Source of the DNA: JBEGHD01 sp049334165 | Lineage (GTDB): Bacteria > Bacteroidota > Bacteroidia > Flavobacteriales_D > Sanyastnellaceae | DNA length: 64,000 bases | Assembly: GCA_049334165.1 (NCBI GenBank) | Contig: JBEGHD010000004.1 | Direction: 5' to 3' (one strand) | Shown: piece after piece, positions 23,678-32,320 of the stretch | How positions within the stretch are numbered: the first letter of the stretch is position 1 | How the letters are laid out: every line of letters starts with the position of its first letter | Position numbers and translations under genes: made by a program | Notes under the pieces: generated by a model | The model's database searches: none | What the model saw: the letters and a program-made list of their open reading frames with translations, nothing else | What the model was told of the DNA's origin: nothing

Positions 23678-24361
23678 TTGGAGCCAATCAAAGTAATTAT
23701 AGCAGACAGCAACCAGCTCATCCGTCAGGGGCTTAGGTCAATTTTTCAAAATGACTCAACATTCTCAGTTGTTGGTGAAGCAGAAAATGAGACGGATCTG
23801 GTAAGGTTCGCCAGAGAGGCTGAATTCGATGTCATAACAATCGATTTTGCAGCTCCAGGATTTTCAATTGACACAATACCTTCAATTCAGGAAATCAATT
23901 CCAGGGCTCAGTTTGTAGCAATTACCGGTGAGCAAAGCGGGTTAACCATTATTAATGCGCTGAGAGCGGGAATCACGAGCTACATCAAAAAAGACTGCGA
24001 TATAAATGAAATTGTGGATGCTGTCAGGGAAACGGGCAGAGGAGGTAAGTTTTTCTGCGGAAAGATTCTCGACACCATCAGAAGAGAGTCAATCGATACT
24101 AATAGCCTCGATTTAGCTGAATACTCTTGTGAGCCTGTTTTACTCACCGATAGAGAACTTGAGGTGATCAAATTGATAGCTGAAGGGTATACCAATGGCC
24201 AAATTGCCGAAAAGCTTTTTTTAAGCAGCCACACTGTGAGCACCCACAGAAGGAATGTGATGCACAAGTTAGGTGTAAACAATACTGCAGCAATTGTTAT
24301 GTACGCAGTAAAGACAGAGCTGGTAAGTCCGAACAAGTTTTTGTTCTCACCGGTTAATTAA
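23678..24361 (+). CDS. LuxR/NarL-family response regulator
   Basis: 227 residues. Receiver domain 1-120 with the phospho-acceptor in TIDFAAPG, the conserved threonine in AITGE and lysine in YIKKD; then a LuxR-type HTH at about 155-220 (LTDRELEVIKLIAEG … IAEKLFLSSHTVSTHRRNVMHKLG). It should bind DNA as a dimer after phosphorylation, but no cognate histidine kinase is near. The start is TTG: VIIADSNQLIRQG, the first receiver strand, begins at residue 5 and no ATG is available. The Met usually found after the acidic pocket (DxxMPG) is Ala here. Confidence 0.92.
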   Translation: MEPIKVIIADSNQLIRQGLRSIFQNDSTFSVVGEAENETDLVRFAREAEFDVITIDFAAPGFSIDTIPSIQEINSRAQFVAITGEQSGLTIINALRAGITSYIKKDCDINEIVDAVRETGRGGKFFCGKILDTIRRESIDTNSLDLAEYSCEPVLLTDRELEVIKLIAEGYTNGQIAEKLFLSSHTVSTHRRNVMHKLGVNNTAAIVMYAVKTELVSPNKFLFSPVN

Positions 24362-24556
24362 AACCGATTGCTTTTTTTCGTAGATTATAAGGCGGATGGC
24401 ACATCTGGAATGTCTATAGATTAATTATTCTTGGCAATTTAGTTTTGAAAAATGGCTTCTGAAAAGGTATTTTTACCAGCGGTTTCAGGAGCGCGCTGAC
24501 GAATTTGGAAGTGCAGAAGTTCCTTATTTATGATCGCCAGTTAATTGACCAAAAAA

Positions 24557-25633
24557 ATGAAGAAAATGATAGCAGAAGATACAGAGATCAGAGTTGAGAA
24601 AATTGCTCAGTCAAGGGTGTCTCAGGTAGACTTTGACAACATCAAATTTGGAAGAGAATTCTCCGATCACATGTTTGTAATGGACTACAAGGACGGTGAG
24701 TGGAATGACGCCCGAATAGTACCATTTCAAAATCTCACAATGAATCCTGCAGTTTCAGTTATTCATTATGGGCAGTCGATCTTTGAAGGGATGAAGGCAT
24801 ACAGGAATGAAAAGGACGAAGTATATCTCTTTCGCCCGGAAATGAACATCAAGCGATTTAATGTCTCTGCCGAAAGAATGTGTATGCCGCAGATTCCCGA
24901 AAATGTTTTTGAAGAAGCCCTCGTAAAATTACTCGACCTGGACAGAGGCTGGATTCCCAAAAGTGATTCTGCTTCACTTTACATTCGCCCGTTCATGTTT
25001 GCCACTGACGAGTACATCGGAGTTAAGCCTTCAGAATCTTATCGCTTCATGATTTTCACCTGCCCGGTTGGTTCGTACTATTCAGGAGCTGTGAAAGTAA
25101 AAGTAGAAAGACACTACACCAGATCTACTCCTGGGGGAACTGGTTTTGCCAAGGCTGCTGGAAATTATGCCGGTGCACTTTACCCAGCTCAACAGGCCAA
25201 AGCCAAAGGTTACGACCAACTGATCTGGACCGATGCCATTGAGCATAAATACATAGAAGAATCCGGAACGATGAACATCGTTTTCAGGTCTGGAAATGAA
25301 ATCTTTTCACCCAAGCCGAGCGAAACGATTCTTGCTGGAATTACCCGCGACAGTGTTTTGCAACTTGCCAGAGACTGGGGCTACGAGGTGAATGAAAGAA
25401 GAGTGAGCCTCGATGAACTTCGCGAGCTACTTGAAAACAATAATTTGGACGAGGCATTTGGTGCAGGAACTGCTGCCACGATTGCTCCAATCAAAACCAT
25501 TGGATTTGACGACAAGGATTTTGAATTGAGTTCTTACGACAGCTGGGAGTTTGCTCCAAGAGCATTCAAAGAGTTGGAAGCTCTGAAACGAGGAAACGGA
25601 GAGGATATCCACAACTGGAATATGAAGTTTTGA
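24557..25633 (+). CDS. ilvE: Branched-chain amino acid aminotransferase
   Basis: A fold-type IV PLP enzyme interconverting leucine, isoleucine and valine with their 2-oxo acids. 358 residues, which fits the longer BCAT subgroup. The catalytic lysine is Lys199 in FAKAAGNYAGAL; also clear are YGQSIFEGMKAY (about 75-86), YIRPFMFATDE and EESGTMNIVF. The ATG at 24557 is chosen; a TTG at 24545 could add four residues, and another ATG lies at 24566. The gene is monocistronic and ends in a good terminator. No other ilv or leu gene is in the window. Confidence 0.94.
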   Translation: MKKMIAEDTEIRVEKIAQSRVSQVDFDNIKFGREFSDHMFVMDYKDGEWNDARIVPFQNLTMNPAVSVIHYGQSIFEGMKAYRNEKDEVYLFRPEMNIKRFNVSAERMCMPQIPENVFEEALVKLLDLDRGWIPKSDSASLYIRPFMFATDEYIGVKPSESYRFMIFTCPVGSYYSGAVKVKVERHYTRSTPGGTGFAKAAGNYAGALYPAQQAKAKGYDQLIWTDAIEHKYIEESGTMNIVFRSGNEIFSPKPSETILAGITRDSVLQLARDWGYEVNERRVSLDELRELLENNNLDEAFGAGTAATIAPIKTIGFDDKDFELSSYDSWEFAPRAFKELEALKRGNGEDIHNWNMKF

Positions 25634-25662
25634 TCAGTAGATAAATCGAACTTAAAGAATTG

Positions 25663-25695
25663 AAAGGCAAGTGATGGATCGCTTGCCTTTTTATT
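25663..25695 (+). terminator. Rho-independent terminator of ilvE
   Basis: AAAGGCAAG (25663-25671) pairs with CTTGCCTTT (25682-25690); loop about 10 nt; followed by TTATTTTT. Confidence 0.88.
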
Positions 25696-25732
25696 TTTTA
25701 TGGAAAGTGCTTTATCAGTGCATCTTCAAAAT

Positions 25733-27088
25733 ATGAAAAAGGCAACGCTTTTTATTTCTGCATTACTTTTCTCCCTGCTGGCAATTGCTCAGCAAGAGCT
25801 GCAAACCGTTTCTGGTATGACGGTAGACTCAAATTCCGGGAGTGAGATTGAGAATGTGCTTGTATCTGTTGTTGGAGAACAAAATCAGGATGTAACCGAC
25901 TTCAACGGGGCATTTGTGATTACAGGCAAATTCGGTGAGAGTGTGCAATTGCGTTTCACACATGTTTCGCATCGTGACACTACATTGACAGTTTCATTTG
26001 AAGAGAAGAATGAAGTTGAAGTCACCGTTAAGCTCAATTCCATGAGCTATCAGGTTCCCGAAGCTGTTGTACAAGAGCAGAAACCCGACACTGTCTTTGG
26101 GACTGACAGTCTGCATGTGGCAGACTTCGAGTTTACAGCAGATGGAGAGTTACTTTTATTGACCTACAGTTCACAACACTATTTAAAAAGTAGTAGTGAA
26201 AGGGATCTCGATATTTATGAAGGCTGTCGTCTTTTGTTGATCGACAAGGATGGCGAACTTCTCGATTCCTATGGGATCTCGAGTCTTACTTTGGAGCTAA
26301 AGACAGATTTTAACAGTGAGCCGTATCTTTTCTGCAGAAATAAGATGTACAGAATCTCCATATCTAACTCTGAAAAAATTGATCTTTTATCGGTTGATGA
26401 ATCAGATTATCAGGAATTTATAGAACCTATAGTGGCTTCTCTTGGTCCGTATTGGTTCTACTCAAACTGGACGAGTGATTTCCCTTCCTTCGATTACTTT
26501 GCTGTGGATATGCGAGACACAACTCACCACCATTTACTCAATGTAGAAGACGAACTGCAAATGAAAATGCATCGGGCGAGCTATCGTGATTTAAAGGGCC
26601 GAGACAAGCTAAAGGCCTTCAGGACCGAACTGGAAACCGGCATCGATAAAGAGATAGTCGGAGGGTTTATGGCTGGTCATCATCAGTCAATTTATCATGA
26701 AGAAACTTACGCTCCGTTGATTGTGGCAGCAGACACGGTTTTCATTTTTGATTACTGCTCCAATTTGCTTTACAAAGCCGATAAGCAGCTTTCTCTGGCT
26801 GACTCTGTTGAGATCGATCATCACCAAAAGGGAGGACAGAATTGGCAGCGAAATTTGCTTCAGGATAAGGCCTCACAAAAGATTTATGCAGTCTACGAAA
26901 AACACGGTTACATCTATCTAAGGTTGATTGATCAGGTTTCAGGTAGCACAATTTCTTCATTTAAGCTCCACCATCGCTACCCGGAAAACATTAAAGTGCA
27001 ATCGGGAAAAGTATACTACACCTACCGACCTTTTGGAAGTATTCAGAAGAAATTTCTGTACAGTGAAAAACTTTCCATGGAGGAATAG
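25733..27088 (+). CDS. Exported carboxypeptidase-regulatory-like domain protein with beta-propeller-like body
   Basis: 451 residues from the ATG at 25733, chosen because the signal peptide MKKATLFISALLFSLLAIAQQ starts there; an upstream in-frame ATG (25700) would put 11 polar residues before it. Residues about 25-100 form a carboxypeptidase-D regulatory-like domain (VSGMTVDSNSGSEIENVLVSV … TDFNGAFVITGKF). The remainder looks like a repeated-blade beta structure (LLLIDKDGELLDSYG, VFIFDYCSNLLYKADKQL, KIYAVYEKHGYIYLRLID), perhaps a six-bladed propeller, but no sequence signature is strong. No T9SS tail, so it is probably periplasmic or in the outer membrane. Function unknown. Confidence 0.7.
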   Translation: MKKATLFISALLFSLLAIAQQELQTVSGMTVDSNSGSEIENVLVSVVGEQNQDVTDFNGAFVITGKFGESVQLRFTHVSHRDTTLTVSFEEKNEVEVTVKLNSMSYQVPEAVVQEQKPDTVFGTDSLHVADFEFTADGELLLLTYSSQHYLKSSSERDLDIYEGCRLLLIDKDGELLDSYGISSLTLELKTDFNSEPYLFCRNKMYRISISNSEKIDLLSVDESDYQEFIEPIVASLGPYWFYSNWTSDFPSFDYFAVDMRDTTHHHLLNVEDELQMKMHRASYRDLKGRDKLKAFRTELETGIDKEIVGGFMAGHHQSIYHEETYAPLIVAADTVFIFDYCSNLLYKADKQLSLADSVEIDHHQKGGQNWQRNLLQDKASQKIYAVYEKHGYIYLRLIDQVSGSTISSFKLHHRYPENIKVQSGKVYYTYRPFGSIQKKFLYSEKLSMEE

Positions 27089-27155
27089 GAAAATGCCTAC
27101 AGCTTAGACCGGTGGGATTATTTATCTTCGGCTTCAATACATCAAAACCGAAAAT

Positions 27156-28625
27156 ATGAATTCCCCGAAACTGTTTTTTGCAGCCTTATTGACAGTCTTA
27201 GTGTCAGTTACACAAGCGCAAAATGAAAACTCGGCATTTACACTCACCGGAAGTGGAGTAGCCACACCGTTCGCTACGGATTATCAATCTGCTGGCATCA
27301 ACCCGGCTAACCTCGGCTGGACTTTCAAAGAAAGCGAAAAGCGATTTAGCCTTGGCTTTACAGAAGGAGCGTACAGCATTTATTCCGAAATTTTATCGAG
27401 GGAAGACCTTCGAGGAAACGTCTATGGAAACGATTTTGGAGATTTATCACGAGACGAAAAGCTGAGTTACGCTCAGGATTTTGTGAATTCTCCGCTTGCC
27501 CTCAATGCAGACGTCATGTCAATTGGCTTTTCATTTGCCACCGAAAATTTTGGAGGGATTGCATTGAACATTAGTGAAAGAGCTAGTTATTATTCTGAGC
27601 TGGGTCCGCTAGCTTCAGAATTACTCTTTCTGGGGTATCAAAGCACTTATTTCGATTCGCTATTGCTTAATGATGGGTCTACTATTGCCAATAGCCCAGA
27701 TCTTGATCCTGAGATCTACGATCTCGTGGTGCAGGGTTTTACCAGCGAAAACCAGGCGCTGCCCTTATCTGAGTTGTTGGAAGGCACTGAGTTGAATGGT
27801 CAGTGGTTGAGGGAGATCAATGTTTCTTATGGTCGCAAAATCCTGACGACTGAAAACATAGGCATTTACGGTGGTGTGGGTCTGAAGTACATGATGGGGA
27901 TGTACCTAATGGATCTGCAATTTGAAAACGGAGAAGGAGTGGGGGTAGTTTCCTACGCACCAGTTTTTGATTTTGGAGCAGAACCGGTTTCCGGGCAAAA
28001 CCCCAGTTCGTTGCAATCTTCCAACAATCCCCTCAAACCAGCTGGTGAAGGCTTCGGGATTGACATCGGAGCGAGCATCATCATCAAAGATAAACTCACA
28101 CTATCTGCTGCTGTGAACGACATTGGGTCGGTGACCTGGGATGGAAATGTTTTTAGTGTGGAAGACCTGAAGCTAACAGAGTTGAGTAGTCCGGGTGTGA
28201 CAAACTTGTCGCTGGTAGACCAGCTCGATGCTTTTATAGGCGAAGATGGCATTTTGAAGTGGGAGGGGGAGCGCAAAATTACCCGCGACCTTCCGACAAA
28301 TATTCGAGCTGGAGCATCATTGAAACTTGGAGAAAAAATTGACGTTGGAGTTGATGCGCTGATTCCTGCCAATGAATCTCCAGGAAACTATCGTGAGGCA
28401 CTCCTTTCTGTGGGAGGCAGAATCCGCCCACTCAAATGGCTAGAGCTATCTACAGGCTTCATGACCGGTGGTGGATACGATTTTAAAATTCCTGCGGGGA
28501 TTGTCTTTAGAGCCCCTGGCGGAGTTTACGAAGCCGGAGTGGCCAGCCGCGATATGATCACCTTTTTCACCGACAACCAGCCGACTCTTTCACTCGCCAT
28601 GGGATTCGCCAGATTTAGATTCTAA
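27156..28625 (+). CDS. DUF5723-like outer-membrane barrel protein
   Basis: 489 residues. Signal peptide 1-21 (ends VTQAQ), then an N-terminal segment SAGINPANLGWTF typical of FadL/PorV-like and DUF5723 barrels (NPAxLG), and alternating amphipathic strands to the end, finishing with SLAMGFARFRF, whose terminal phenylalanine is the usual outer-membrane insertion signal. The glycine-rich strands (GIYGGVGLKYMMGMY, GFGIDIGASIIIKDKLTLSAAVNDIG) support a barrel. It lies 67 bp after the previous gene in the same direction. Transport or structural role cannot be told. Confidence 0.75.
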   Translation: MNSPKLFFAALLTVLVSVTQAQNENSAFTLTGSGVATPFATDYQSAGINPANLGWTFKESEKRFSLGFTEGAYSIYSEILSREDLRGNVYGNDFGDLSRDEKLSYAQDFVNSPLALNADVMSIGFSFATENFGGIALNISERASYYSELGPLASELLFLGYQSTYFDSLLLNDGSTIANSPDLDPEIYDLVVQGFTSENQALPLSELLEGTELNGQWLREINVSYGRKILTTENIGIYGGVGLKYMMGMYLMDLQFENGEGVGVVSYAPVFDFGAEPVSGQNPSSLQSSNNPLKPAGEGFGIDIGASIIIKDKLTLSAAVNDIGSVTWDGNVFSVEDLKLTELSSPGVTNLSLVDQLDAFIGEDGILKWEGERKITRDLPTNIRAGASLKLGEKIDVGVDALIPANESPGNYREALLSVGGRIRPLKWLELSTGFMTGGGYDFKIPAGIVFRAPGGVYEAGVASRDMITFFTDNQPTLSLAMGFARFRF

Positions 28626-28762
28626 GCAAAGTAAGAATATGCCTACAAGAAGCTTGCGCCATGTTCTGACACCAGGGTAGCTAAATCATCAGATATTTGA
28701 CCCAAGTCTTTGGATAGAAACAAAGATGGAAATTATAGTAGTTTAGGAAAATTTGGTAGGAA

Positions 28763-28795
28763 GAGACTGCACCTTGTGTGCGGTCTCTTTTTTTG
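28763..28795 (+). terminator. Rho-independent terminator of the DUF5723 gene
   Basis: GAGACTGCAC (28763-28772) pairs with GTGCGGTCTC (28778-28787; one G-T pair), loop CTTGT, followed by TTTTTTT. It lies 138 bp beyond the stop; the rest of 28626-28925 shows no other gene. Confidence 0.88.
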
Positions 28796-28858
28796 TTCAC
28801 AACTGTATGTGTTGACATTTTTTGGCCGTGCGGGGAACTAAGTTCTCCATTTTGTGGT

Positions 28859-28866
28859 TACCTTTG
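28859..28866 (+). promoter_or_regulatory. -7 element for the fatty acid desaturase
   Basis: TACCTTTG matches TAnnTTTG and is followed by CA as in several other promoters here. Predicted leader about 55 nt. No -33 box at the right distance. Confidence 0.5.
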
Positions 28867-28925
28867 CACGAACAAAATGAGAATACGCTTATTTGTATAA
28901 CCTAACTCATTTAGAATTTTTATAG

Positions 28926-30029
28926 ATGACAAATCATCCAAGTGTCAAATTCAACCCGAGAGAAGGGAAAGAATTTTACTCCACTCTGCGCAAACGCGTA
29001 AACAACTACTTCAAAGAAAACAACATCTCAAAATTCGGCAACACCGAGATGTATCTCAAGACAGTTTTCATGATCTCTTTATACACCGTTCCATACTTAC
29101 TTATGGTTACAGGTGTGATTTCCAGCCCCTGGCTCATGCTTTCAATGACTGTGCTCATGGGACTCGGAGAGGCTGGTGTTGGCCTTACAGTAATGCACGA
29201 TGCCAACCACGGGTCTTATTCCAAGAACAGACGTGTTAATAATATCATGAGCTATACGCTCAATGGTCTTGGTGGCAACACATTCAATTGGCGAGTTCAG
29301 CATAACGTGCTTCACCACACTTTCACAAACATTCAGGGAATGGACGAGGACATTGAGTCAGTTCCGATCTTAAGGTTTTCGCCTCATACACGTCTAATGA
29401 AAGTTCACAAATTGCAATGGCTATACGCGTGGTTCTTTTACGGGTTAATGACAATTATGTGGAGCATTAGCAAAGACTTCACTCAGTTGATTACCTTTAA
29501 GAAGAAAGGTTTGCTCGAGTCTCAAAACACTACATTCTGGAAAGAGCTTAGGATTATTTTGGTTTCTAAGGTGCTTTACTACAGTGTCATTCTGGTGGTG
29601 CCGATGCTCACTATGGAAATCACCTTTTGGCAGTGGCTGCTAGGTTTTGTGGTGATGCAATACATTGCCGGGCTTAGCCTCGCTCTCATCTTTCAGCCGG
29701 CTCACGTTCTTGAGGATACCAGTTATCCACTTCCAGACGGAGAAGGTAACATCGAAAGTAACTTTGCCATCCACCAATTGCAAACCACTGCGAATTTTGC
29801 AAACAACAGCCGTGTTTTCGGTTGGCTAGTAGGAGGACTCAACCACCAAATTGAGCACCACTTGTTCCCCAACATTTGTCACGTACACTACCGCAAAATC
29901 TCTAAAATTGTAAAGGAAACAAGCCATGAATATGGTCTCCCTTACCACCAGAAAAAAACTTTTGCACATGCACTATGGTCGCATGGAAAAATGCTTTACA
30001 AGCTGGGTAGAATGAAACCTGCGGCTTAG
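28926..30029 (+). CDS. Membrane fatty acid desaturase
   Basis: 367 residues with four to six membrane helices. The three histidine boxes of di-iron desaturases are present: HDANHG (about residue 90), QHNVLHH (about 125) and NHQIEHH (about 312). The HQxEHH form of the third box is characteristic of front-end or linoleoyl-CoA-desaturase-like enzymes, but no cytochrome b5 domain is fused. It introduces a double bond into an acyl chain, probably adapting membrane fluidity or making polyunsaturated fatty acids; regiospecificity cannot be read. Own promoter; converges with a lipoprotein gene. Confidence 0.9.
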   Translation: MTNHPSVKFNPREGKEFYSTLRKRVNNYFKENNISKFGNTEMYLKTVFMISLYTVPYLLMVTGVISSPWLMLSMTVLMGLGEAGVGLTVMHDANHGSYSKNRRVNNIMSYTLNGLGGNTFNWRVQHNVLHHTFTNIQGMDEDIESVPILRFSPHTRLMKVHKLQWLYAWFFYGLMTIMWSISKDFTQLITFKKKGLLESQNTTFWKELRIILVSKVLYYSVILVVPMLTMEITFWQWLLGFVVMQYIAGLSLALIFQPAHVLEDTSYPLPDGEGNIESNFAIHQLQTTANFANNSRVFGWLVGGLNHQIEHHLFPNICHVHYRKISKIVKETSHEYGLPYHQKKTFAHALWSHGKMLYKLGRMKPAA

Positions 30030-30072
30030 CAAAAAAGATTTTGTAAATATCTTTGATTCGGGCTTCTTGAAA

Positions 30073-30987
30073 CTATTCGGGAAGCCCGAGTTGTTTACGA
30101 TACTTACTGTCCTCGTTGCTATTCTTGTTCCAGTAATCGAGTAGAAGCCTTCTTTTCATTGTGGCAGTCGTAGTCATCATTTTGGCATTAGGGCCAAATC
30201 CCGATTTGTGAGTATCCTGCCATGATTCAATTTCATATGGAAACTTGTTGACGAAAGTTATCTCAAGAATTCTTTCTCCATCGTCATAGTTTAGATTGAA
30301 GGTAGAGTAGTTGCCATCTTTCTCAATACTGGCTGTTGCCTTCATCGGTTTGTAGTCATTGTGAGACAGTCGGTGATACATTTGGCCAGGAATAACAGAG
30401 ATTTCGCCAGAGGGTAGTTTATCCGGGTTGAGTCGGATCAATGTCCACAACTCATCTTCGACCCAAACATTGTCAATCTTTTTTTGATAATCTCCCTCAC
30501 TTTCGAAATAAGATCTTTCAAGAAAAAAATATTGACCGGCTTTAAGGTTGAGTTGCGAAAATGTATGTCCACACCATTCCTGAGAGGTTGTAGTAACCTT
30601 GAGAGCTTCATGATCTCCTTCGAGCGAACCAAATACAGAGGTCATCATGGAATAGGGGTAAATTCCAGTGGTGAATTTCTTTGTGAAGTTTAGCTTCATG
30701 ACATCAACCCTGTCGTCACCAGTCGCATCCGGGTTGTCGAGCTTCACTTGCTTCGATCTTGAAAAAGGTTCTGTGACAAAAATCAGGGTAGCCGACCCTT
30801 CTCTCATTTCGCCATATCGAGCTTGTTTTAGATTGTAGCTTGTAATCTCTGCTTTCCCCTGAAACCAGTAGTCCCCGAATTTTTCAGGCAATTGAACAGG
30901 CTTTTGACCAGATGAGCTCTTTCCAGAGCCGCAGCTTAAAGGAATAATAAACAAGAGAAGAATGACAGCAAATTGAGTCCGTTTCAT
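30073..30987 (-). CDS. Probable lipoprotein, conserved in Bacteroidota, function unknown
   Basis: 304 residues. Lipobox LSCG with Cys19 after a hydrophobic stretch, then a soluble domain beginning FGDYWFQGKAEITSYNLKQARYGEMREG. This block, together with FVTEPFSRSKQVK and the later WCGHTFSQLN, matches a Bacteroidota family that I recall being labelled septum formation inhibitor Maf in databases, although it shows none of the Maf nucleotide-pyrophosphatase motifs; I regard that name as wrong. Probably periplasm-facing at a membrane. Its 3' end overlaps an 8-bp stem, CGGGCTTC (30059-30066) / GAAGCCCG (30081-30088), shared with the convergent desaturase gene. Confidence 0.72.
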   Translation of the reverse strand: MKRTQFAVILLLFIIPLSCGSGKSSSGQKPVQLPEKFGDYWFQGKAEITSYNLKQARYGEMREGSATLIFVTEPFSRSKQVKLDNPDATGDDRVDVMKLNFTKKFTTGIYPYSMMTSVFGSLEGDHEALKVTTTSQEWCGHTFSQLNLKAGQYFFLERSYFESEGDYQKKIDNVWVEDELWTLIRLNPDKLPSGEISVIPGQMYHRLSHNDYKPMKATASIEKDGNYSTFNLNYDDGERILEITFVNKFPYEIESWQDTHKSGFGPNAKMMTTTATMKRRLLLDYWNKNSNEDSKYRKQLGLPE

Positions 30988-31048
30988 GAGGAATAGTATT
31001 TATTATGGTCAACTCATTTCGTTTTTCGAAAGTTCATCATTTCAGAGG

Positions 31049-31085
31049 GAAAAAAGAAAAGCCCCTCGAAAAAATCGAAGGGCTT
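31049..31085 (-). terminator. Rho-independent terminator of the orphan minus-strand unit
   Basis: On the minus strand an 11-bp stem (bases 31085-31075 with 31069-31059), loop of five bases, is completed by one G-U pair that would be a C-A mismatch on the plus strand. It is followed by TTTTCTTTTTTC. This fixes its direction: it ends transcripts coming from higher coordinates. Confidence 0.88.
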
Positions 31086-31097
31086 AGTTGAAGTAAT

Positions 31098-31232
31098 TTA
31101 CCCATTGTGGCAGATCAAAATGACCTGTAGCTCCACAACGTCATAAATGCTTAATTGGTAACGCAAAGAAGCTAAACTAATTTCAATTTGCCTCGAGATG
31201 ATTTCCATTTGTGCGTACAAATTGGATGACAT
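31098..31232 (-). CDS. Possible 44-residue small protein in a self-contained transcription unit
   Basis: The ORF runs from ATG at 31232 to TAA at 31098 and encodes MSSNLYAQMEIISRQIEISL followed by ASLRYQLSIYDVVELQVILI and CHNG; the middle has amphipathic helix character. A minus-strand promoter precedes it by about 16 nt of leader and a strong terminator begins 13 bp after the stop. Its last codons also form a hairpin (31105-31138) whose pairing is better on the minus strand. It could equally be a small regulatory RNA of about 200 nt and the ORF a coincidence: 44 open codons alone are weak evidence. I do not recognise a family. Confidence 0.4.
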   Translation of the reverse strand: MSSNLYAQMEIISRQIEISLASLRYQLSIYDVVELQVILICHNG

Positions 31233-31251
31233 TATTGGATTCGAAGGTTAA

Positions 31252-31282
31252 CAAAAATTAGTAGCGACTATTTACCCCCAAA
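31252..31282 (-). promoter_or_regulatory. Promoter of the orphan minus-strand unit
   Basis: On the minus strand, -33 TTTG (31282-31279), 18 nt, then TAATTTTTG (31260-31252), a -7 element with one extra base between TA and TTTG. The -33 box is embedded in CCCC-N7-GGGG (31274-31288), a small dyad. Confidence 0.5.
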
Positions 31283-31545
31283 ACAAGGGGATTTTAAAAA
31301 ATTATTCTTTCTTTGTTATCTTACATTTGGAAGCAGTTACTCCTGCAAATCATTTCTGATTAATTGCATCAGAACTTATTACACACTTCACAGGTTAATG
31401 GTTAATCACAGAATAACTTTCAAAATTGCATGTCTGCCAACTCAGGCTGAATGTCGAAAAATTTGTTTAACCAGTTTTCTAGTTCTGAAAGGCTGAAGCT
31501 TCGGTCCGGTAGTCAATTCCAATGATTTTACTTAAATTTATTTAA

Positions 31546-31827
31546 ATGAACATATTTGTAGCAAAGCTTAACTCTCTGGTCAATGACGATGATTTGAGAG
31601 AATTGTTTGAAAAGCACGGCACAGTGGCTTCAGCAAGAGTTATCTACGATCGGGAGACAGGAACCTCAAAAGGTTTTGGTTTTGTAGAAATGGATGACGA
31701 AACAGAAGCAGGAGTAGCCATTGAAAAATTAAATAGTTATGAGCTCAATGGAAACAGACTCATTGTGAAAGAAGCTCATAACAGAGAAGGTAACGGAAAA
31801 CAATTTCAACAACGTTCTTTTCGATAA
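31546..31827 (+). CDS. Single-RRM RNA-binding protein
   Basis: 93 residues: one RNA recognition motif. RNP2 is IFVAKL (residues 3-8) and RNP1 is KGFGFVEM (about 42-49), with the aromatic residues that stack on RNA bases; a short basic Gln/Arg tail follows. In Bacteroidota such proteins act as abundant RNA-binding factors and have been linked to post-transcriptional regulation in place of Hfq. The upstream region 31286-31545 is non-coding and may be a long leader: TACATTTG at 31322-31329 is an exact -7 match, which would give a leader of about 210 nt. Confidence 0.92.
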   Translation: MNIFVAKLNSLVNDDDLRELFEKHGTVASARVIYDRETGTSKGFGFVEMDDETEAGVAIEKLNSYELNGNRLIVKEAHNREGNGKQFQQRSFR

Positions 31828-31885
31828 AGAATAAGAACTTTTGTCTAACTCATCGGGATTCGTCCCGAATAAAATATAATTGAAT

Positions 31886-32083
31886 ATGGGAAGGCCATCG
31901 ACCAAACCCACCAAGTTGAAAGACGGGTATTACATTGAATTAAAAAATACCGGTGAAAAAAGTGGTGTGAAAATAAGAAGAGATACTAAAAAGGAGATCG
32001 ATATCGCCATCGAGCGCTACAAGAAAACCAAAGATGTAGTTTATATCGGTCAGGTGAAAAACGGAAAGGTTGTCAGCTCCTGA
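31886..32083 (+). CDS. Conserved 65-residue protein, function unknown
   Basis: A small basic protein starting MGRPSTKPTKLKDGYYIELKN and ending IGQVKNGKVVSS, with a central KIRRDTKKEIDIAIERYKKTK helix. I recognise it only as a small hypothetical typical of flavobacteria; the charge suggests nucleic-acid binding. The ATG at 31886 is preferred to a TTG at 31880. It lies 58 bp after the RRM gene, separated by a short hairpin TCGGGA-TTCG-TCCCGA (31853-31868) without a T run, so co-transcription and RNA processing or partial attenuation are plausible. A strong terminator follows. Confidence 0.65.
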   Translation: MGRPSTKPTKLKDGYYIELKNTGEKSGVKIRRDTKKEIDIAIERYKKTKDVVYIGQVKNGKVVSS

Positions 32084-32142
32084 GAAACTTGATCGTTTAG
32101 GAGGCATCGATGGTTTTTGAACTCAGATGCCGCAAAAGATTG

Positions 32143-32175
32143 AGCCACTTCTGCAAGTCAGAAGTGGCTTTTTTA
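32143..32175 (+). terminator. Rho-independent terminator of the RRM operon
   Basis: A perfect 11-bp stem, AGCCACTTCTG (32143-32153) with CAGAAGTGGCT (32159-32169), loop CAAGT, then TTTTTT. Confidence 0.94.
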
Positions 32176-32320
32176 TAAGTGATAAACAGTAGTTTAGAAA
32201 CCTCCGGGCATACTGGCGTTGCCTTACTGTGAATCGTTAAAAAACTCTAGGATAAACCATTTTGACTAAGAATGGTTATTTTCATAGCAATGGACAATCG
32301 CTTGAATCACTAAATAATCA

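Noticed and set aside
30059..30088. Strong bidirectional terminator between the desaturase and the lipoprotein gene
   Set aside because: The 8-bp stem is real, but neither side has a T tract directly after it, so I list it only as a weak structure in the lipoprotein entry.
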